Positions 35,545 to 48,755 of a DNA stretch of 64,000 nucleotides are shown one piece after another. The DNA is from Dissophora ornata (Eukaryota > Mortierellomycota > Mortierellomycetes > Mortierellales > Mortierellaceae). Location: assembly GCA_025201705.1 (NCBI GenBank), contig MU616603.1, positions 6,874-70,873 on the forward strand, read 5' to 3'. The notes below the pieces were generated by a model, which saw nothing but the letters and a program-made list of their open reading frames with translations, was not told the origin of the DNA and ran no database searches. Both the position numbers and the translations under genes were made by a program. Numbering within the stretch: position 1 is the stretch's first letter; every line of letters starts with the position of its first letter.

Positions 35545-37657
35545 TCAATAGTCGTACTCTCCAGATCCGTTCTGTGCGCTATTCTCCCACGCCTGCACAC
35601 GTTCATCAAATGTCATCCGCGAAGGTGCATTTGAACCTCCTCTCATTGGCCGCACCGCGCGCGTACTCGTTGTCGCTCTTGAGCTAGCACCTCTTTCTTT
35701 TCTTTCATCATCCAGTCCCTCTCCATCTTCCTCCTCCTCATCAAACCACCGATCCTCTTCATCATGGTCTTCCTGCTCCAGATCATCCAAATTCTCGTCA
35801 AAATCGACCGTCGAATAGTCAAAGTTCTTGTCAAATCCGTCCAAGAACCGTTGCTTCATCAACAACACGAACTCTTGTCTTAATGCTTCCTGATCCTCCT
35901 TGCGGTTAATCGTGGCCTGGTCCAACTCCATCTCCTCATCCGATGACTCTGAATGCGAATCAAATCCATTCTCAACATGAGCAAAGAGCGCTCGCTCCTC
36001 TGGCTGTTCGAGCGTCATGGCAGCAGAGGCGAGGGTGGATGATACAAACCCCGGGATGGGATCTGGAGGGATAGGAGGGGTGACGCTAGTCTTGGCGACG
36101 ATTTCGTCGTCGGCAATGTCCCGGAGGGGGCCTTTTCTGTCTTCCTCATCCACATCATCGACTCCTCCTGCCATCTCAGTGTCATCGACCTCGCTCTCAG
36201 TATCAAACTCTTCCTCAAACTCACTTTCAGGGTCATTTCTCTTTGGTAACATGGTGAGAGGTCCATGGCTACCCTCCTGTTGCTGTTGTTGCCGTGACGA
36301 TCCTGATGTTCCTGAAGACTCTTCACGATCATTTTGCTCGACATGTCTCTGCCGCTCCAATAATTGCTGCTTCCGAGTTGGATGGTCAATATTCCAGAGG
36401 ATCCTATCAACTAGACCGACATCTTTGTCAAATGGCTTCTGTTCTGGGGTTTTCCTCCTACGCCTACTACTCCCTTGACCTTCGTCATCCGCGTCTTCAG
36501 TCCCTGCTGCTCCGTTACGACCTCCATCTTTATCCTCGTCCGAATCCTCTTCCACGGTATCGCTGAATTCACCATCCTCATCATCGCCCTTAATTTCGTC
36601 ATCATCTTCGTCATTGTCCATGAACCGTCCAATGTACTGCTGGTACAATTCTGGCGCCCGTGCCTCCATTTCTGCGTCCGAGAAATAGGTCGATTCCGAG
36701 AAGCTAAGGTTCGACATGGATCCTGATATAGATAAGATAGTGGCTAGAGTTGGACGATGCTGAGGATCCTGGCCACCACTGCCACTGCTGTTCATGTTAC
36801 TATTGCCAACGTTGAGGCTGCTACTACTGTGACGGGTTGCATGTCCTGCAGGACCTTTGCCTTTAGCATCCGAGGTGAAAGAAGAAGGCAAAGAGTACTC
36901 GCTAGGATCGGGTGGTGCGAGATAACGGAGCAAGTAGTTAAGTCGTCTGTTCCGGCGGGTGTTTTGTGGGATGATCGATCGGGTGAAGAGATCGTTCTGT
37001 CCTGGGTTAGGTCTACGTTCTTCCGGTGGGATATCCTTGCTCTGATAGGATGATGAGTCCTGGTACTCGATCTCCATATCGTCATTAGCAGAGTTGACAT
37101 CGGTTGTACTGCCGGATCTGAGATGCTCTTGTCGGGAAGCTTTGAACCTGGCATGTTCCGTGAGTCGTTGCAGTTGCTGGTAGAGCTTTGTGAGTTGGTA
37201 GTTGACCTCGTAGTCGACTACAAATTCATTTTGCGAATCAAAAGAAGTCATTTAGTTTTATGGTGCAGAGCTGCGGAAGACTTTTTTTTTTTCACCCGTG
37301 TGAAGATCCGGGTCACGTACCGGCAAGCGGAGCAAATATATCCAAAATGTCCTTTGCACTTAAACTATCCTTGGCCGCTGACGATGGCACTGCATCTCCA
37401 TTGACAAAGTTTTCTGTGGAAGCGGCTGCGGGAGCTTCTGGGCGAGGATAGAGAATAACAGACCCCCATTTTGTCAAGAAGATGCCGGGGTCTTTGACTA
37501 AGGTTGCTTCGATTTTTTGTCGCTTTTGGTCTTTGGTCAGAGCGGGCTCGTTAGGACGTGTTGAAGTCGGAAATCCTGTCTGGAGAGTGTTGAGGTGCGG
37601 GTCCAGGTATTGCAATATCGTTTCGATTGAGGAAGGCGTGAGGGACATTGTTCTCAT
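35545..37657 (-). CDS. CCDC97: CCDC97-like protein (SF3b/U2-associated family)
   Basis: Exon 1 is 37657-37321 (a second ATG at 37648), then a GTACGT donor; exon 2 is 37217-35545. The phase-1 junction reads APLA-V-DYEVNYQL (669 residues). Exon 1 gives a helical N-terminus with FLTKWGSVIL. The joined DYEVNYQLTKLYQQLQ matches the conserved N-terminal block of CCDC97. The C-terminus has the family signature LRQEFVLLMKQRFLDGFD, then FDYSTVDFDENLDDLE and DEEDRWFDEEEE. Between them is a very long acidic, Ser-rich linker that makes this protein about twice the length of animal CCDC97. CCDC97 has been linked to the SF3b part of the U2 snRNP. It is divergent from U2SURP, another U2 factor. Confidence 0.85.
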
Positions 37658-37886
37658 TGTTCTGGATAAATGAGGGGGAGGTTTGAATGGAAGAATGGGG
37701 GAAACGAAATGGAGGCTCGAAAAAGTCTTTCATGGAGAGCCGCGTCTTGGAGTGACTGGGGTCCGTGGGTGGATCTAAATACGGTTGAGGTCCATGGAGG
37801 GCAATTCGTACGCGCCCTTTTCATTTTTATCATCGCCCAAGATCATTACTCATACACTCACAGTTATACAGGAACACAACGCCACG
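37658..37886. promoter_or_regulatory. Shared promoter of CCDC97 and U2SURP
   Basis: 229 bp separate the two divergent start codons. No clear TATA box was seen on either side. Confidence 0.5.
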
Positions 37887-40914
<3,028 letters not shown>

Positions 40915-41536
40915 GGTCGTGTCAAAGAAAATAAATTTATACTTCGAAGGATAAAGTGTAGGTCATCCACAGTGGAAGCACTGTTCTGCAGGGAAGAGGG
41001 GGTTTCCAAGGTACGGAAGACAATGATCATCAGCTGGAAGTGATACAAACGCAATTCCAGGCGAGTCTGAAGGAGATGCAAGGGCAAAAAAGGCAGCTGA
41101 AAGTGCAGGCGAATGCCTCAAGATCAGTAGGACAAGTAGGGTGTGATAGAGCGATTGATGGCCATGAAGTGCCACACCTTGGTCTGTGTGTAAATACTGG
41201 GGGGTGCTTCATTCAGAATAGTCCGATCTTCACTTACTTCAGTCCCTACTTCCTACAAACGACAACCTCGCGCCACTCTCATAATCTTTTACCAGGGTTA
41301 AGCAGCAAAGCTATCCCGTACTACGCCTCTCCTCTTCATAGGTTCTCATGCGCTGCCTGTACTATGGCTGTCCGTCATTGCGTTTTCTTTTGCCACACAA
41401 CCGCTAATGCTGCTGAGCTGTTTATCCCTATTTTGTTGCCAGATGGGTGCTACAGGCTTTTATCAAGCTCTTAAGAAGCGCCGTCTCAATCTAGCTCCTA
41501 CAGATAATTCGCACAGCATGCTCTCCGTCAGACTCG

Positions 41537-41895
41537 TGGGTCCATGAGGGAATGAACGGTGAGGAGCGCGAAGAATCCCTCCATAAGACCCCATCCTTTC
41601 TCGAATCCACTTCTCGCTGGGATGAGCAGAGACCCATATCGCTTCAGTGAAGAGTCAACTCCATGGGTCCATGAGCGGCGAAAGGCAAAGCTTAGGCGCT
41701 GGCTGTCCCTCCATATGACCTCTCCTAGTCAAGGTTCCTTGTAACCTTGGCCAAGGTGGTGCTGTTGGCTTGGAGCTGTAGCATCTTGTTGCTCCTTGGG
41801 TCCATGACCGGCATAGGCTTAGCTTAGGCGCTGGCCGTCCATCCATACGACCTCTCCCAGTCATGGTTCATTCCTTTGACTGCGGTGGTGCTGCA
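41537..41895. repeat. Degenerate tandem repeat, about 130-bp unit, three copies
   Basis: Copies start with TGGGTCCATGA at 41537, 41664 and 41797 (spacing 127 and 133). Copies 2 and 3 share GCTTAGGCGCTGGC, CCTCCATA-type and GACCTCTCC blocks in the same order; copy 1 is more decayed. Confidence 0.7.
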
Positions 41896-42016
41896 ATCAG
41901 AGCCGTCTCTTGGGATGGCTATGGTGACCGTGAGTCTTTGCCTAGCTGCGGCTGTTTTCACCGCTGGGTGACTGGGGCCACTACGTTGTGTAGATTAATA
42001 GCATCAAGGGAGTTGT

Positions 42017-42688
42017 ATGGTTGTGTTTGATCCTCCGTCATTAACCATTACGTTTTCCTCAGTGGATTCTCTGACTATTGAAAGGGCCGGCACTGCTGAA
42101 AGAACTGCAGCAAAGTACAATCTTTGCTCGCACTGGCATTCTTTTCAGAGACGCACGTCCTTTCGCCGACTTTTGCAGCTGTGTCGAGTGTTGTTGAATC
42201 AAGATCATAAGGAACGTCCGAGATTAGACGAGTCGATCTGTCTGGAGGACGATACCGAGAGCTCAGAGGCGAGTAAAGACGAAAATGGCCGTGACACATG
42301 CAGCGCGTCGACATCGAGCTTGATTGTCCTATGCCAAGGGCGCGACCCACTGCCAGGTAAGGACTAGAATGTCCTTCGCTTGGACTTGGTTTGCTCCACG
42401 TTCTCTAAAAAGTTAAATACCTGGTTCTCAATTGGTGCTTCTGTGAACCAAGCATCTCTCAATTTTCTTTCCTTGTCCTCAGGTATCTAGATCATCCTCA
42501 AATCCCAACTTATGGAACTGGGGAGCCGAGCAGAAGTCGAGAATGTTGATGTACCAGCTGACACTGGCGGCATGTTCGAATCAGGCAAGGACATCCACAA
42601 CGCCAAGTACCCGGATCAAGTGGCATTCCTCTGCGAATAGTTCTGTTCAGCGCTGGGCTTCAGCGTGATCACATTCGGAGGTTAGGCA
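42017..42688 (+). pseudogene. Possible decayed coding sequence, family unknown
   Basis: An open stretch at 42017-42356 (SSLIVLCQGRDPLP) ends at a good GTAAGG donor. After a CTCAG acceptor near 42482 the frame meets a stop at once. Downstream, 42512-42640 reads VDVPADTGGMFESGKDIHNA, then KYPDQVAFLCE, a stop, and FCSALGFSVITFGG in the same frame. This looks like a gene broken by nonsense changes. Confidence 0.3.
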
Positions 42689-43622
42689 GCGCTAAAACCC
42701 ATAGCTGGGTGACACTATTTCGCAAAGAATGGCCATAACGGCAGTCTGGCTCGTCAAGGCTAGAGAACAAGGATATGTCTGCCATGTGCAACCGTTGATT
42801 GTGTGCCATGATTCCTCAAGGTTGTAAGCATGGAGTATATGCATCACTCAAAAGACATTTATGACCGTGATAGAAAACACGTTGGAATAGATGTTGTGCG
42901 CAACAACACCACCTACGCTAATGACAACAAATACAGTCGGTACGCCATCGACACTGCTGCCTCGACCGCCTCGACTGTCTCCAAGTACGCCGTGTTTATA
43001 GTTGCTGGACGAGAAAAGGAGAGGGGTGGAGATGGGCAAATGAGCTCTGGCAAGAAACTACCTGCCGTGTCCTCTTTGTACTGTTCGTAGGTGGTGCAAT
43101 GAAAGCGAAAAGTGCAAGCAAAAGGCGGCTTCGTGACAATATCTCGCTCACACACACATTGTACGCCGTTTCCTTCCATCCATCCAGTGATGAGATATCT
43201 CGTATGAGGATTGGCCCTGGGGAGGGGGGTCGTCAAAATGTTGCGTCCAAAATAAAAATGGTGAGGCATCATATTTTTGGCAACAATGCCAGAGATGAAA
43301 GTAATCTCTGCGTGTTCTTTATATTATAAAGTATAACGACCTAGTCTTTCAACACACACCAGCCATCTTTACGAGAGGGCGGGCAATAGGAAGGAATACA
43401 CGATCGGAAAACATGATATCTGACAATGTTTATTCGCTTGGCACCATTCGCAAGATATGGCTGAGCATTGAGTGTGGGGAATGAATAGCAGCTTGCTCGC
43501 GATTTCTTTATTTCTCAGGAAAAGTGGCAAGACAAGAAAGCTTGGGTAACGTGAAAGCTGACTGTGTCTGGGTCAGGGTACTTAGGATGAAGGGCTGGAA
43601 GAGCATGAGAGATTGTAGTTTC

Positions 43623-44308
43623 CTACTGTTTCTCTGGCTCAGAGGCCGTCTCCGGAGTGACCTCAAGAGTGCTTGGGGGAGGAGCTGGAATAGGACGAGG
43701 AACCGGGTTTTCCCAGCGTTTCTCTGGAGTGACCTCGAGAGTGCTTGGAGGAGGAGCTGGAATAGGACGAGGAACCGGGTTTTCCCAGCGTTTCTCTGGA
43801 GTGACCTCGAGAGTGCTTGGAGGAGGAGCTGGAATAGGACGAGGAACCGGGTTTTCCCAGCGTTTCTCTAGAGTGACCTCGAGAGTGCTTGGAGGAGGGG
43901 CTGGAATAGGACGAGGAACCGGGTTTTCCCAGCGTTTCTCTGGAGTGACCTCGAGAGTGCTTGGAGGAGAGGCTGGAATAGGACGAGGAACCGGGTTTTC
44001 CCAGCGTTTCTCTGGAGTGACCTCGAGAGTGCTTGGAGGAGGGTCTGGAATAGGACGAGGAACCGGGTTTTCCCACCGTTTCATTGGCTCAGAATGGATC
44101 TCTGAGAGCTCTAAAATGAGGTATGCCGGTTAGCGCTTTGGGATTCTACGCAGTGGATACAAGAGGCATATAAAATACACGCAGTGGCATATATTCGACG
44201 CGCTGTATTGATGTTGGAATTGTACTTACTGCCTTCGGGGATAGGCGCAGCTGACGCCGAGAAGGAAGCAGCCAAGATAATGGCGAAGGTGAGAGTGGTG
44301 ATACGCAT
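43623..44308 (-). CDS. Secreted Kex2-type repeat peptide precursor
   Basis: Exon 1 is 44308-44230, GTAAGT donor; exon 2 is 44110-43623, acceptor TTTTAG; phase 1 agrees (188 residues). Residues 1-20 are a signal peptide (MRITTLTFAIILAASFSASA). A short propeptide follows to residue 36 (APIPEGKLSEIHSEPM). From residue 37 there are six units of 24 residues, each beginning Lys-Arg (K37-R38, 61-62, 85-86, 109-110, 133-134 and 157-158). The released peptide would be 22 residues: WENPVPRPIPAPPP, then STLEVTPE. Variants are Asp-Pro (unit 1), Ala-Ser (unit 2) and Leu-Glu at the end of unit 3. The tail is TASEPEKQ. Signal peptide plus identical units divided by dibasic kexin sites is the layout of yeast alpha-factor and of fungal kexin-processed peptides. 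No Cys is present. Function (signal, antimicrobial, or cyclised product) is unknown. Confidence 0.85.
43650..44085 (-). repeat. 72-bp coding minisatellite, six copies
   Basis: Six in-frame 72-bp units, almost identical in DNA with only one or a few substitutions each. Such uniformity indicates recent unequal exchange or gene conversion. They encode the six peptide units of the precursor. Confidence 0.95.
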
Positions 44309-45130
44309 TATGGATGGAAAGGTGTATCTCTTGTGAACGAAGCGAAGTGAAGAAGTGGGTAGGAGAAAAGGGCGTGAAGATAGCTTTATTTATATGAATA
44401 TGCGTCAAGTTCCAAAATTGTCATGAGATACCGCGACATCGATGATTGGTATTCTACATGGCAAAACCAAGTACCCATATTCTTTGTCTCCTAAACCCAT
44501 ATTGTAAAATATAAGACATTTACAAAGAGGCGAACGCGAAAGTAACGGAAGAGGCGATGTGGGGCGTAGCTCAGACGGAGGCGAGTGATTTTCTTTTTCG
44601 ATGCTGTGCGATGTCAACAACAATCCTACAAGGCGAGTGAAACACGGTTGCACAAACGCAAATGGGAGTAAGAAGCGCGATCTCGTCTTGGGGTTTTCTG
44701 CTTTTGCTTCAGGTTATGGTCCTGAATATGTAGCATTACCGAGGTGAACATATGGTTCTTGATACCTGGATCTTATACAGGCATTACTCGAACAGAATCA
44801 AGGTGGGAATTGGAGTCCATATAAATAGGCCGGTTCATGCACAAATGCTGTGTCCATTGCTTGACCAAAATATAAGCAAATATGCATGCTGCTTGGGGCT
44901 CGTCTAACTTGCTATGCTACAATACACAATACATTAGCGCAGGCGATGAAACTGACCATTGTGAACTTAAAAGAATCATGCAAAAGGTCATCGGCCCTGA
45001 AAATCCTTGATTAGTGACGCCGGGTGGAGTGAGCCCTTTTCCCAAGCACAGCAGCACATGGCCGGGGAGGGTAGTCAAACCTTATTCCCATGACCCGAGC
45101 ACTAGGGCGACATCTTTCTTGATAGCGCTG
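44309..45130. other. Upstream region of the repeat-peptide gene
   Basis: AT-rich, with no supported gene. The promoter of the minus-strand precursor should lie in its first few hundred bases. Confidence 0.45.
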
Positions 45131-46486
45131 ATACGAGCGGGTATACATAGTATATTTTGAGGTATCGCAGCAAAGCAACGAGCCATACACTCATGAGATA
45201 ATAGAGTTCTCCTTGAAATACCATCAAAGAGAGCGGCCAAGAAGAAGGAGAAGAAAAGGAAATGGGCCCTGCCAAAGAAGGCTAAGAGCGGGGGCGATAG
45301 CAGACGACCTGGAGGCGCGACGAAACGAGGCCGGGGCCTGCGACGCTGCTACCAGGTGAAAACGCTGCTACCAGGTGAAAACGCTGCTACCAGGTGAAAA
45401 CGCTGACCGTGGGCTGCATCAAGGCCAATGCGCAGAGATCTCTTGCCTTGGACTCTGCTGACTCGAGCAGTTCCTCGGCTGGTACATCCTCTGCAGCTGT
45501 GCACACAGCCGAGACGGATGCCGCGTGTATCGCACAGCGGCTGCGATTGTGTGTAGGAGTGATCAATAAGATCCAAATTCATGTTTTTGAGAATATCGCT
45601 CTAGACATTGCAACTCTGGTCAGGCCAGATCTATTGGGCCAAGAAAGCCAGGATGGGCTGCAGGGCGCAGGGGTAGCTGGTTGAAAGGGTAAGCAAAGAG
45701 CTGAGGGTGAGTTGCTGGGTGCAGGAGCCGCGACCAGCTCTAGTCTCAGAGGCAAACGAAAGGCCGAAGCTGATCAAGAAGGCCTTGATGACCAGCGCCT
45801 TTGCGACCTCCAAGACATTCTAGAGAACGAGGGGTTTTATTACTCTCTCTGTACCCTATTATGCTCGGGTAAACTTGGAGCGATGTCAAAGTACGAGCTC
45901 GTTCGCAATGCTCCGGCAACGACCATGGCGACTAGACGTACTCCTGCCGGTTCCTGTGCGACCATGGATGTGCCTCATGCGCAACGCGTGTATGATCGTT
46001 ACAAAGCGGCAAGCGCCTTCATCCCGTTTGCGGATCAAGGGATCATCAATATGTTCCCGTCTACTGTGGCACGCCTTGCGGTACGCATGGTCATAAATGC
46101 GATCAGAGCTCACTACTATAGTTCGAAGGAATGCAGAAAAATCCAATGCTGGGATTAAATACCGCTTTGATGAATATCAATTAACAGCCTTTATTTCATT
46201 CAATTTGCAGGGGGTGAAAAAAGGAATGCGATCGAGTATTTTTTCGAGATGAGTCGCAAGGAGCGGATGTTTGTAGATCTTCCCAAGTCAGAGTTAGCTC
46301 CAGGGTTCATATACCTGAGCGAGACGGATCTGGTCCACATTCTCTTCACAGACGAAGTCATGAATAAGAGCGTGGCCTATCGTGTCGTCCAGAGAATTCT
46401 TGGATGTCCTAACGCCAAGTCAGCCGAGAAGAAGGTTGTGGACTGCAAAGGCTTCTTGATCCAGCAGCTCTTTTTCAGGACCAATT
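45131..46486 (+). pseudogene. Broken gene of unknown family
   Basis: From about 45131 one frame reads coding-like sequence (VYIVYFEVSQQSNEPYTHEI, then a Lys-rich AAKKKEKKRKWALPKKAKSG) up to a 19-bp triplication at 45345-45401. The natural continuation (TVGCIKANAQRSLALDSADS, then QIHVFENIALDIATLVRP) is in the frame reached with one copy instead of three. That frame meets an in-frame TGA at 45682, runs on (LRGKRKAEADQEGLDD, then YDRYKAASAFIPFADQGI) to 46158, and after a gap continues at 46249-46486 (MSRKERMFVDLPKSELAP). The downstream end meets the left arm of a long inverted repeat at 46487. The family is not recognised; Lys-rich N-terminal signals suggest a nuclear protein. Confidence 0.5.
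45345..45401. repeat. 19-bp perfect triplication causing a frameshift
   Basis: Three exact head-to-tail copies of GCTGCTACCAGGTGAAAAC. Two extra copies add 38 bp, which is not a multiple of three, and break the surrounding reading frame. Confidence 0.95.
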
Positions 46487-47030
46487 TCTCAGTATATCTC
46501 TATACCCTTTGTATACTCACGCAGCGACCATAACGCCATTGAACGTTTGGAAAGATTCCACGACAGGAAGTGCCTGGGCCTTCCTGAAAGTGAGGAGATT
46601 CTGCTTTTTTGAAACTCCTACCATTAGTCTCCAACCATTGCATTTTTCACAGTGACGGTTACAAGGAGCAGGCCGAAGTGGCAGTACAGCTCGTGGTTGT
46701 TCTGTGACCGACTGAAGCACAACGGAAACAACACTTCTAACTGAAACTGCCTTCTCGTATTCCATCGAAAAATTTCGTGTCACTCACAAATCACAAAATC
46801 TGTTGTTCATTAGGAGGTGTATTGAACTTTCGGTACTCTTGGTAACACTACGCCCTATAGACTTAATTGCGACTCACGTTTAGATAAAGTTGTGCTTTCT
46901 TTTTTTATTGCGTGCCAACTACATAACTGTAGCGTGCAGATCAACCAATGAGGCGACCAAAGTCAATGCCGAAGCTACTACCAAACGCCGAGATAGACAC
47001 CTTGCGCCCGATCTGGAAGCCGCAGCCTGC
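46487..47030. repeat. Left arm of a long inverted repeat
   Basis: Begins at TCTCAGTATATC and ends at CGCAGCCTGC. Its sequence recurs in reverse complement at 47523-48032 with scattered substitutions and small gaps. On the plus strand it encodes the end DHNAIERLERFHDRKCLGLP...EEILLF-stop; on the minus strand it encodes AGCGFQIGRKVSISAFGSSF-type sequence. Confidence 0.92.
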
Positions 47031-47612
47031 AAGATTGATGGCTCCTGGGTTTCGGACAACTTCGATCTTCGAGACGTCATCATGAACAACGACGGCGTTT
47101 TCCAAGCAATCAACGTCCCGATGATCCTGGCGATTCCGGACAACCAACAAAGTATCGTCTTCAGACAGCTGGAGGAAGCGTCAGCTCGCCCCGACTTCAA
47201 GATTCAAGCTTTTGACGAACCGGACGGTTCAACAACCTTCTACGTGAACGCGAGCGCCGAGGCAGAGGGCACCATCTTCAGGACGTACACGGCCGAAGGC
47301 AGAGCCTCTGTCTTGCATGTAGTCCAGTCAAATGGCAAGCAGATCGAGCAGGTCAGCGTCGATGTGTTCACTGCCGGAATCGGCGCGACGGTCGGGTCCT
47401 ACATGGGTGTTGAAGCGAATGTCAGTCTGATCAAAGCCAAGGCAAGTATCTTTGACTTGAACCTCGTTGTTGGCGTCAACACGGGTGCTAGGATCAAGGA
47501 CGAGTCCTTTGAAGCGAATGTAGCAGGCTGCGGCTTCCAGATCGGGCGCAAGGTGTCAATCTCGGCGTTTGGTAGTAGCTTCGGCATTGACTTTGGTCGC
47601 CTCATTGGTTGA
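47031..47612 (+). pseudogene. 5'-truncated gene fragment in the hairpin loop
   Basis: An open frame reads SWVSDNFDLRDVIMNNDGVF, VPMILAIPDNQQSIVFRQLE, VDVFTAGIGATVGSYMGVEA and KAKASIFDLNLVVGVNTGA, ending FGIDFGRLIG-stop. The Gly/Ala/Ser beta-rich C-terminus resembles stand-alone solenoid-like tails seen at the end of diverse eukaryotic proteins of unknown function. Upstream of 47031 the frame stays open to 46890, but that part is only the antisense of this gene's own 3' end lying in the left arm. The true 5' end therefore seems to have been lost when the inverted duplication formed. It might still be transcribed. Confidence 0.55.
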
Positions 47613-48032
47613 TCTGCACGCTACAGTCATATAGTCGACACGCAATAAATAATGAGAAATCACAAACTTTATCTGAACACGAGTCGCAATTGAGTCTATG
47701 AGGCGCAGTGTTACCAAGAGTACAGAACAAGTTTTGTGATTTGTGAGTGACACGATGGAATATGAGAAGGCAGTTTCAGCTAGACGTGTCGTTTCCGTTG
47801 TGCTTCAGTCGGTCACAGAACAACCGCGAACTGTACTGCCACTTCCGCCTGCTCCTTGTACCGTCACTGTGAAAAATGTAATGGTTGAAGACTAATGGTA
47901 GGAGTTTCAAAAAAGCAGAATCTCCTCATTTTCAGGAAGGCCCAGGCACTTCCTGTCGTGGAATCCTTCCAAACGCTCAATGGCGTTATGGTCGCTGCGT
48001 GAGTATACAAGGGGTCTAGAGATATACTGAGA
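47523..48032. repeat. Right arm of a long inverted repeat
   Basis: Reverse complement of 46487-47030. It covers the last 90 bases of the gene fragment at 47031-47612, its 3' flank, and the C-terminal coding part of the minus-strand fragment at 47907-48212. Differences from the left arm include short indels near 47650-47760. Confidence 0.92.
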
Positions 48033-48212
48033 GGTGTATGAGTCTGCAAATTCCAAAACCAAGTCGTCCACAAAGTCGATGTCACCATTCGATATCGGAA
48101 GAGTTCCCTCAAATTCGAGCGTCCTTAAATCATCCAGCATTGAAAGGCTGTAGAGACAAGAAGCCTCCAGACGCTCTAACTGCACCGAAATTGCTGCCTC
48201 GAGTCGCGCTTG
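47907..48212 (-). pseudogene. C-terminal exon fragment of an unknown protein
   Basis: After a CATTAG acceptor the minus strand reads QARLEAAISVQLERLEASCL, LEFEGTLPISNGDIDFVDDL, YISRPLVYSRSDHNAIERL and GLPENEEILLF-stop. The last 43 codons recur in the left arm of the inverted repeat. No upstream exon was found before the window becomes non-coding, so it is probably an isolated fragment. Confidence 0.45.
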
Positions 48213-48755
48213 CTAATGTTTCTCGTCTTGAGGAGGAGCCTTATTTTTAATATACATATCCATGCAGTTGGTATTTTACAAGGGGAGGAAGGCCTGAGCG
48301 TCTTTAAGGATGGTGATTATAGTCAGACGGAGAGGTAACTAATGCGTCATGAAGTAGGGGTGAATTCAGGGTTGGATAGATGCTTGTGCATAAAGGCTAT
48401 ATGTTGGTGACAAAAATCGTATCTGCTATCTAACCAATGCGCATTGAGACGAGCACCGTCTCAGGGCATGGCCTCAAGACCAGGCTGCAGACGGTGAAAG
48501 CTCGATGACTGGTCCTTATTATCCGAGCTGATGCTTCCATTGTCTGACGCAATTGAGCCACGTTTCAGATAAATCCTTTCCATAGCAGCAATCGGGCTGT
48601 TACCGCAAATTTTCCCAACCTCAGCGCCGTTAGGCTCTGAGAGTTGCAGTCATACAAACCTGAATATCATTTACTGTTATCAAACCTAGATGGTCGGTGT
48701 CTGCGCTTGTGAAGTAATCGTTTTATCGTGTCGGAAAAGCTACGTTTAGAACATG
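48213..48755. other. Spacer, no supported gene
   Basis: Non-coding, 3' flank of the monooxygenase ending at 48756. Confidence 0.45.

Larger units (their letters stand above)
40915..43622. other. Accessory intergenic region with repeats and remnants
   Basis: After the U2SURP stop and an AATAAATTTATA stretch there is no intact gene. It holds a degenerate tandem repeat (41537-41895), a possible decayed gene (42017-42688), and from about 42700 to 43620 short frames without support. Confidence 0.5.

Noticed and set aside
43650..44085. CRISPR-like array
   Set aside because: The units are directly adjacent 72-bp coding repeats without spacers, in a eukaryote.
43657..44133. Plus-strand Gly-rich repeat protein (GGGAGIGRGTGFSQRF-type units)
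   Set aside because: Antisense of the 72-bp array; it lacks a signal peptide, while the minus strand has signal peptide, intron and Lys-Arg sites.
46487..48032. DNA transposon with long terminal inverted repeats
   Set aside because: The arms contain pieces of two host-like genes and no transposase is in the loop; an inverted duplication explains it better.
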